Below, piece by piece: positions 24,388-27,491 of a stretch of 27,491 bases of DNA (positions are counted from its first letter, which is position 1; the number at the start of each line of letters is the position of its first letter). Below the pieces are notes generated by a model that saw nothing but the letters and a program-made list of their open reading frames with translations, made no database searches and was not told where the DNA came from. The translations under genes and the position numbers were made by a program. The stretch covers positions 1-27,491 of the forward strand of contig DASUFH010000045.1 in the NCBI GenBank assembly GCA_036274645.1. Reading direction: 5' to 3'. This DNA is from DASUFH01 sp036274645. GTDB taxonomy: Bacteria > Acidobacteriota > Terriglobia > 20CM-2-55-15.

Positions 24388-26229
24388 ATGTCCGAGGCGG
24401 AAACGACGTTGAACCCGATCGTCCGAATTGCCGGCGCGCTGACAATCGCGGCGCTTGTTTTACCGTTACCGGTCCGGAGAACAGAAGCTCGACCGGGAGC
24501 GGATACCGTGGATCCGAAAGTCATTCGGGCGGCGGTGGCCAGAGCCATACCCACGCTCGAACGTTCCGCCGCGAAGTTCGTTGAACAGCGATCCTGTTTT
24601 TCGTGCCACCACAATGCGCTGCCGATCCTGGCGCTGCACGCGGCGCGGCAACGCGGATTCGCAACGGACGACCGGATTCTCTCCGCTCTCGAAGACAAGA
24701 CCTTTCGTCCTCTCAACGGCGAATCCTCCCTGGATGACGCCGTCCAGGGAATCAACCTGAGCGATCCAACCCCCAATGACAGCTATCTCCTGATGGCCGC
24801 CGGCGCCGCCGGCGTCAAACGAAGCCTGGCCACCGGCGTGCTGGCAAACCGGATGGCGCGCTGGCAAAGGGACGGACACTGGATCACCTCAGACTTCCGG
24901 CCGCCTCATTCAGGCAGCGTGTTTGCAGCCACGGCCACCGCCATTCGCGCTCTTCGAACCTACATGCCCGACGAACTTGCGGCGGAACGCGAGACGGCGA
25001 TCGAACGCGCGCGGCAGTGGCTCATCCAGACCCCTGCGGGCTCGACCGAAGACGCGGCGTTCCGGCTGATGGGGCTGGCGTGGGCCGGCGCTTCCGCAAA
25101 CGATCGGGATGCGGCAAGCCGGGAACTGTTCTCTCGTCAGACAGCCAGCGGAGGTTGGCCGCAAACCGCAAACTACGATGTGGACGCCTACTCCACGGGC
25201 GAGGCGCTCTTCGCGTTGAAGGAAGCCGGCGTCGATACCGGCGATGCGAACTGGCAGAAGGGCGTGAAATATCTCATATCGACAGAAGCCCGCGACGGTT
25301 CGTGGCGCGTTGCAACCCGCATGGTTTCTCCGGCCGAGGTCAGTCCGCCGTATTTCTCAACCGGCTTTCCCTATGGCAAGGATGAGTTCATCTCCTACGC
25401 CGGAACCTGTTGGGCGGTCATGGCGCTGACCGCAGCCATTCCGGAAGACACGCCATCTCGCGCGGTCGGGAACGCGCCGGATCCGTCGCCCTGGGTTCGG
25501 ACGGCGCTGTTCGGGTCTCGCGAGGAGCTGGAGAGACGAATCAACGGCGGCCTGGATCCAGACGCCAAGACGCCCGGCGGCACGACCTTATTGATGATGG
25601 CGGCGCCCGACTCAGAGAAGGTCCGGTTGCTGCTCAGTCGCGGCGCAGACGGCAAGGCGCGAACCGGTGGAAATTCGGATGCCCTCGCGATCGCCTCGGG
25701 ATATCGAGGCACGGCGGCCTCGCTCACCGCGCTGCTCAACGTCGGCGCGCCGGCCGAGCCTCCCGAAGATATCCACGTCAGACACACGCCGCTCGCGCTG
25801 GCGTCCATGACCGGCGATCTGGAAACCGTGCGGCTCCTGCTGTCGCGTGGCGCGCGGCCGTCGGCGGAAGCGCTCTCGGAAGCGGTCACGTTCGGCTATC
25901 CGGATGTCGTCGCGGAGCTCATCAAAGCGGGCGCCGACGTCGGCATCGCGGAGAGCTCCGGGATCAATCTGCTGCACTGGGCGGCGATCACCGGACGATC
26001 ATCCCTGATTCCCGCGCTCGTCCGGGCGGGAGTCGCGCTGAACGCCCAGGACCAGTCCGGATTCACGCCGCTCATGTACGCCGCCATACTCGACACCGGT
26101 CCCGCCGACCTTGTCGCAACGCTGCTCGGGGCCGGCGCGGACCGGCGCATCCGCAATAAGGCGGGACGCACGGCGCTCGATGAAGCCAGACGCCACAAGC
26201 GCGCAGCCGCGGTTGACGCGTTGCAGTGA
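24388..26229 (+). CDS. Exported/anchored CxxCH-toroid-ankyrin fusion protein
   Basis: 613 aa from the ATG at 24388; an upstream frame back to 24091 only reads through the palindromic repeat and the dppF tail. A signal or anchor helix lies at about 10-29. C70-F-S-C73-H74-H75 is a cytochrome-c-type heme motif in 'QRSCFSCHHNALPILALH'. Residues about 80-370 look like an alpha/alpha toroid of the prenyltransferase/squalene-cyclase type ('TASGGWPQTANYDVDAYST', 'GVKYLISTEARDGSW'). Residues about 385-613 form about six ankyrin repeats ('GGTTLLMMAAPDSEKVRLLL', 'GINLLHWAAITGRSSLIPAL', 'SGFTPLMYAAI'). No Met ligand for heme is obvious. I know no function for this combination; binding or sensing in the periplasm is a guess. 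Confidence 0.85.
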   Translation: MSEAETTLNPIVRIAGALTIAALVLPLPVRRTEARPGADTVDPKVIRAAVARAIPTLERSAAKFVEQRSCFSCHHNALPILALHAARQRGFATDDRILSALEDKTFRPLNGESSLDDAVQGINLSDPTPNDSYLLMAAGAAGVKRSLATGVLANRMARWQRDGHWITSDFRPPHSGSVFAATATAIRALRTYMPDELAAERETAIERARQWLIQTPAGSTEDAAFRLMGLAWAGASANDRDAASRELFSRQTASGGWPQTANYDVDAYSTGEALFALKEAGVDTGDANWQKGVKYLISTEARDGSWRVATRMVSPAEVSPPYFSTGFPYGKDEFISYAGTCWAVMALTAAIPEDTPSRAVGNAPDPSPWVRTALFGSREELERRINGGLDPDAKTPGGTTLLMMAAPDSEKVRLLLSRGADGKARTGGNSDALAIASGYRGTAASLTALLNVGAPAEPPEDIHVRHTPLALASMTGDLETVRLLLSRGARPSAEALSEAVTFGYPDVVAELIKAGADVGIAESSGINLLHWAAITGRSSLIPALVRAGVALNAQDQSGFTPLMYAAILDTGPADLVATLLGAGADRRIRNKAGRTALDEARRHKRAAAVDALQ

Positions 26230-26328
26230 GGTCCACCGCATCCTGAACCGGCGGACCCGCCAGAACTGATCCCCGAAACGCGAGAGCAGGGACAGAAGCT
26301 CCCACTCTGTGGCACACTGTGGCGCGCT

Positions 26329-27491
26329 ATGAACGAACTTGTGCGATCCACTGTAAGCGATGGTGTCGCCACCATCACCGTCGACAACCCTCCCGTCAAC
26401 GCAATCAGCGGGCAAATGGCCGATGAACTATCGGCCGCCCTCGACACGGCGTTTGAGAATCCGGCAGTTCGGGCCATCGTGATCGTTGGCGCGGGACGAA
26501 CATTCATTGCCGGAGCGGACATCAAGCTGCTGGAGGCGGCGGCCCGCGGCCAGAATGCGCTCGATCTGCATCCCCTGCTGACAAAGATCGAGAACTCCAC
26601 GAAACCCATTGTGATCGGATTCCACGGGACCGCGCTCGGCGGCGGGGTGGAGCTGGCCATGTCCGCCAACTACCGGGTCGCGACAGCGACCGCGCGGATC
26701 GGCCAGCCGGAAGTGAATCTGGGTATCATTCCCGGCGCCGAAGGCACGCAACGGCTGCCCCGGCTGGTCGGCGTCGAAGCGGCGCTGAACATGTGTGTGT
26801 CGGGCCGACCGATCTCTGCCGCCGACGCCCTGCGCCTGGGGCTGATCGATCGCATTCTGGACGGCGACGACAGCCAGGTCGCGGCCGGAGCGGCGGCGTT
26901 CGCGCGTGAAGTGGCGGCGCGCGGAGGACCGCATCCGAAAACGCGGGACCGCCATGAGAAGCTTGGAACGCCCGCAGACAACGCGCCGCTGTTTGCAGCC
27001 GCGCGCGAGCAGGCCGCCCGAACCCGGCGCAATCAGACCGCGCCGCTGGCCGCCATCGAAGCCATCGAGATCGCCGCCACGACGCCTTTCGATGAAGGCT
27101 GCCGGAAGGAGCGCGCCATTGCGGTCCGCTGCCTGGCGTCCGATCAGGCGCGCGCGCTGATGCACGCGTTCTTTGCCGAACGGGCGGCGGCCAAGATTCC
27201 CGGCATGTCCCGAGAAGCGTCCGCGCTGCCGATTGCCAGTGTCGCCATCGTCGGCGCAGGCACGATGGGCGGTGGAATCGCCATGTGCGCGGCCAACGCC
27301 GGCCTCCCCGTCCGGATCAAGGACGCCGATCCGGCCGCGCTGGAGCGCGGCATGGCGACGATCCGCAAGAACTACGACGCGTCGGTGAAGAAAGGACGAT
27401 TCTCCCAGGCGGTTATGGAGGAACGACTGGCGCTCATCCGCCCGCAACTCGACGACGAAGGATTCGACAAAGCCGACATCATCATCGAGGC
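26329..27491 (+). CDS. FadB/FadJ-type enoyl-CoA hydratase / 3-hydroxyacyl-CoA dehydrogenase, cut by window end
   Basis: 387 codons are visible from the ATG at 26329, open to the right edge. Residues about 5-190 are a crotonase domain: oxyanion loop 'GRTFIAGADIKLL', and the catalytic pair Glu108 ('GGGVELAM') and Glu128 ('GQPEVNLGIIPGAEGTQRLP'), 20 apart as in true hydratases. Residues from about 303 begin the NAD-binding domain of 3-hydroxyacyl-CoA dehydrogenase ('VAIVGAGTMGGGIAMCAANAG'). The catalytic His of that half lies beyond the window. The complete enzyme is expected to be about 700 aa and carries out two steps of fatty-acid beta-oxidation in the cytoplasm. No clear ribosome site; 99 nt separate it from the ankyrin fusion, so it may be a separate transcript. 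Confidence 0.93.
   Translation, partial: MNELVRSTVSDGVATITVDNPPVNAISGQMADELSAALDTAFENPAVRAIVIVGAGRTFIAGADIKLLEAAARGQNALDLHPLLTKIENSTKPIVIGFHGTALGGGVELAMSANYRVATATARIGQPEVNLGIIPGAEGTQRLPRLVGVEAALNMCVSGRPISAADALRLGLIDRILDGDDSQVAAGAAAFAREVAARGGPHPKTRDRHEKLGTPADNAPLFAAAREQAARTRRNQTAPLAAIEAIEIAATTPFDEGCRKERAIAVRCLASDQARALMHAFFAERAAAKIPGMSREASALPIASVAIVGAGTMGGGIAMCAANAGLPVRIKDADPAALERGMATIRKNYDASVKKGRFSQAVMEERLALIRPQLDDEGFDKADIIIE

Overview
High-GC bacterial chromosome segment. The gene families and style suggest an acidobacterium of the Bryobacterales/Solibacter type. The evidence is an exported NHL/FG-GAP propeller protein, quinohemoproteins, a CxxCH/toroid/ankyrin fusion, and a palindromic intergenic repeat that yields 'VGAVYDRPAF' when translated. 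This placement is inference, because the window has no rRNA, tRNA or marker gene. No phage, IS transposase, CRISPR or RNA gene was found.

Region 1 (1-7770, all minus strand). A divergent promoter region drives a MaoC-type hot-dog hydratase, a Tat-exported thiamine-diphosphate enzyme, a small periplasmic cytochrome c and a quinohemoprotein (cytochrome c fused to a PQQ-type propeller). The last three lie within 9-17 nt of each other and look like one exported redox module. Downstream, after a 297-nt gap, is a very long secreted protein with 12 NHL repeats followed by FG-GAP/VCBS repeats. It is cut by the left edge of the window and is open over its whole visible length.

Region 2 (7771-13321). 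A plus-strand FAD oxidoreductase converges with, and overlaps, a minus-strand flavin monooxygenase-like gene that lies downstream of an OsmC gene. The monooxygenase has a complete FAD-binding N-terminus but no ATG, GTG or TTG start; an ATC sits where the start should be. Then, on the plus strand, come an FGE-sulfatase-fold protein lacking the FGE cysteine pair, a VapBC-type toxin-antitoxin pair with a promoter-operator palindrome, and an exported cupin.

Region 3 (13244-17499, minus strand). An M1-family metallopeptidase, a TPR protein and a von Willebrand A protein, closed by a strong intrinsic terminator. All three appear exported.

Region 4 (17500-24344, plus strand). A complete oligopeptide/dipeptide ABC importer: substrate-binding protein, two permeases, two ATPases. 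The second permease carries an extra fibronectin-III-like domain in its first extracytoplasmic loop. Two copies of one palindromic repeat, in opposite orientation, flank this operon.

Region 5 (24388-27491, plus strand). A membrane or exported protein joins a CxxCH motif, a prenyltransferase-like alpha/alpha toroid and ankyrin repeats. It is followed by the first half of a FadB/FadJ-type beta-oxidation enzyme that runs off the right edge.

The best candidates for something new are the exported ThDP-enzyme/cytochrome/quinohemoprotein module, the FN3-bearing peptide permease, and the CxxCH-toroid-ankyrin fusion.
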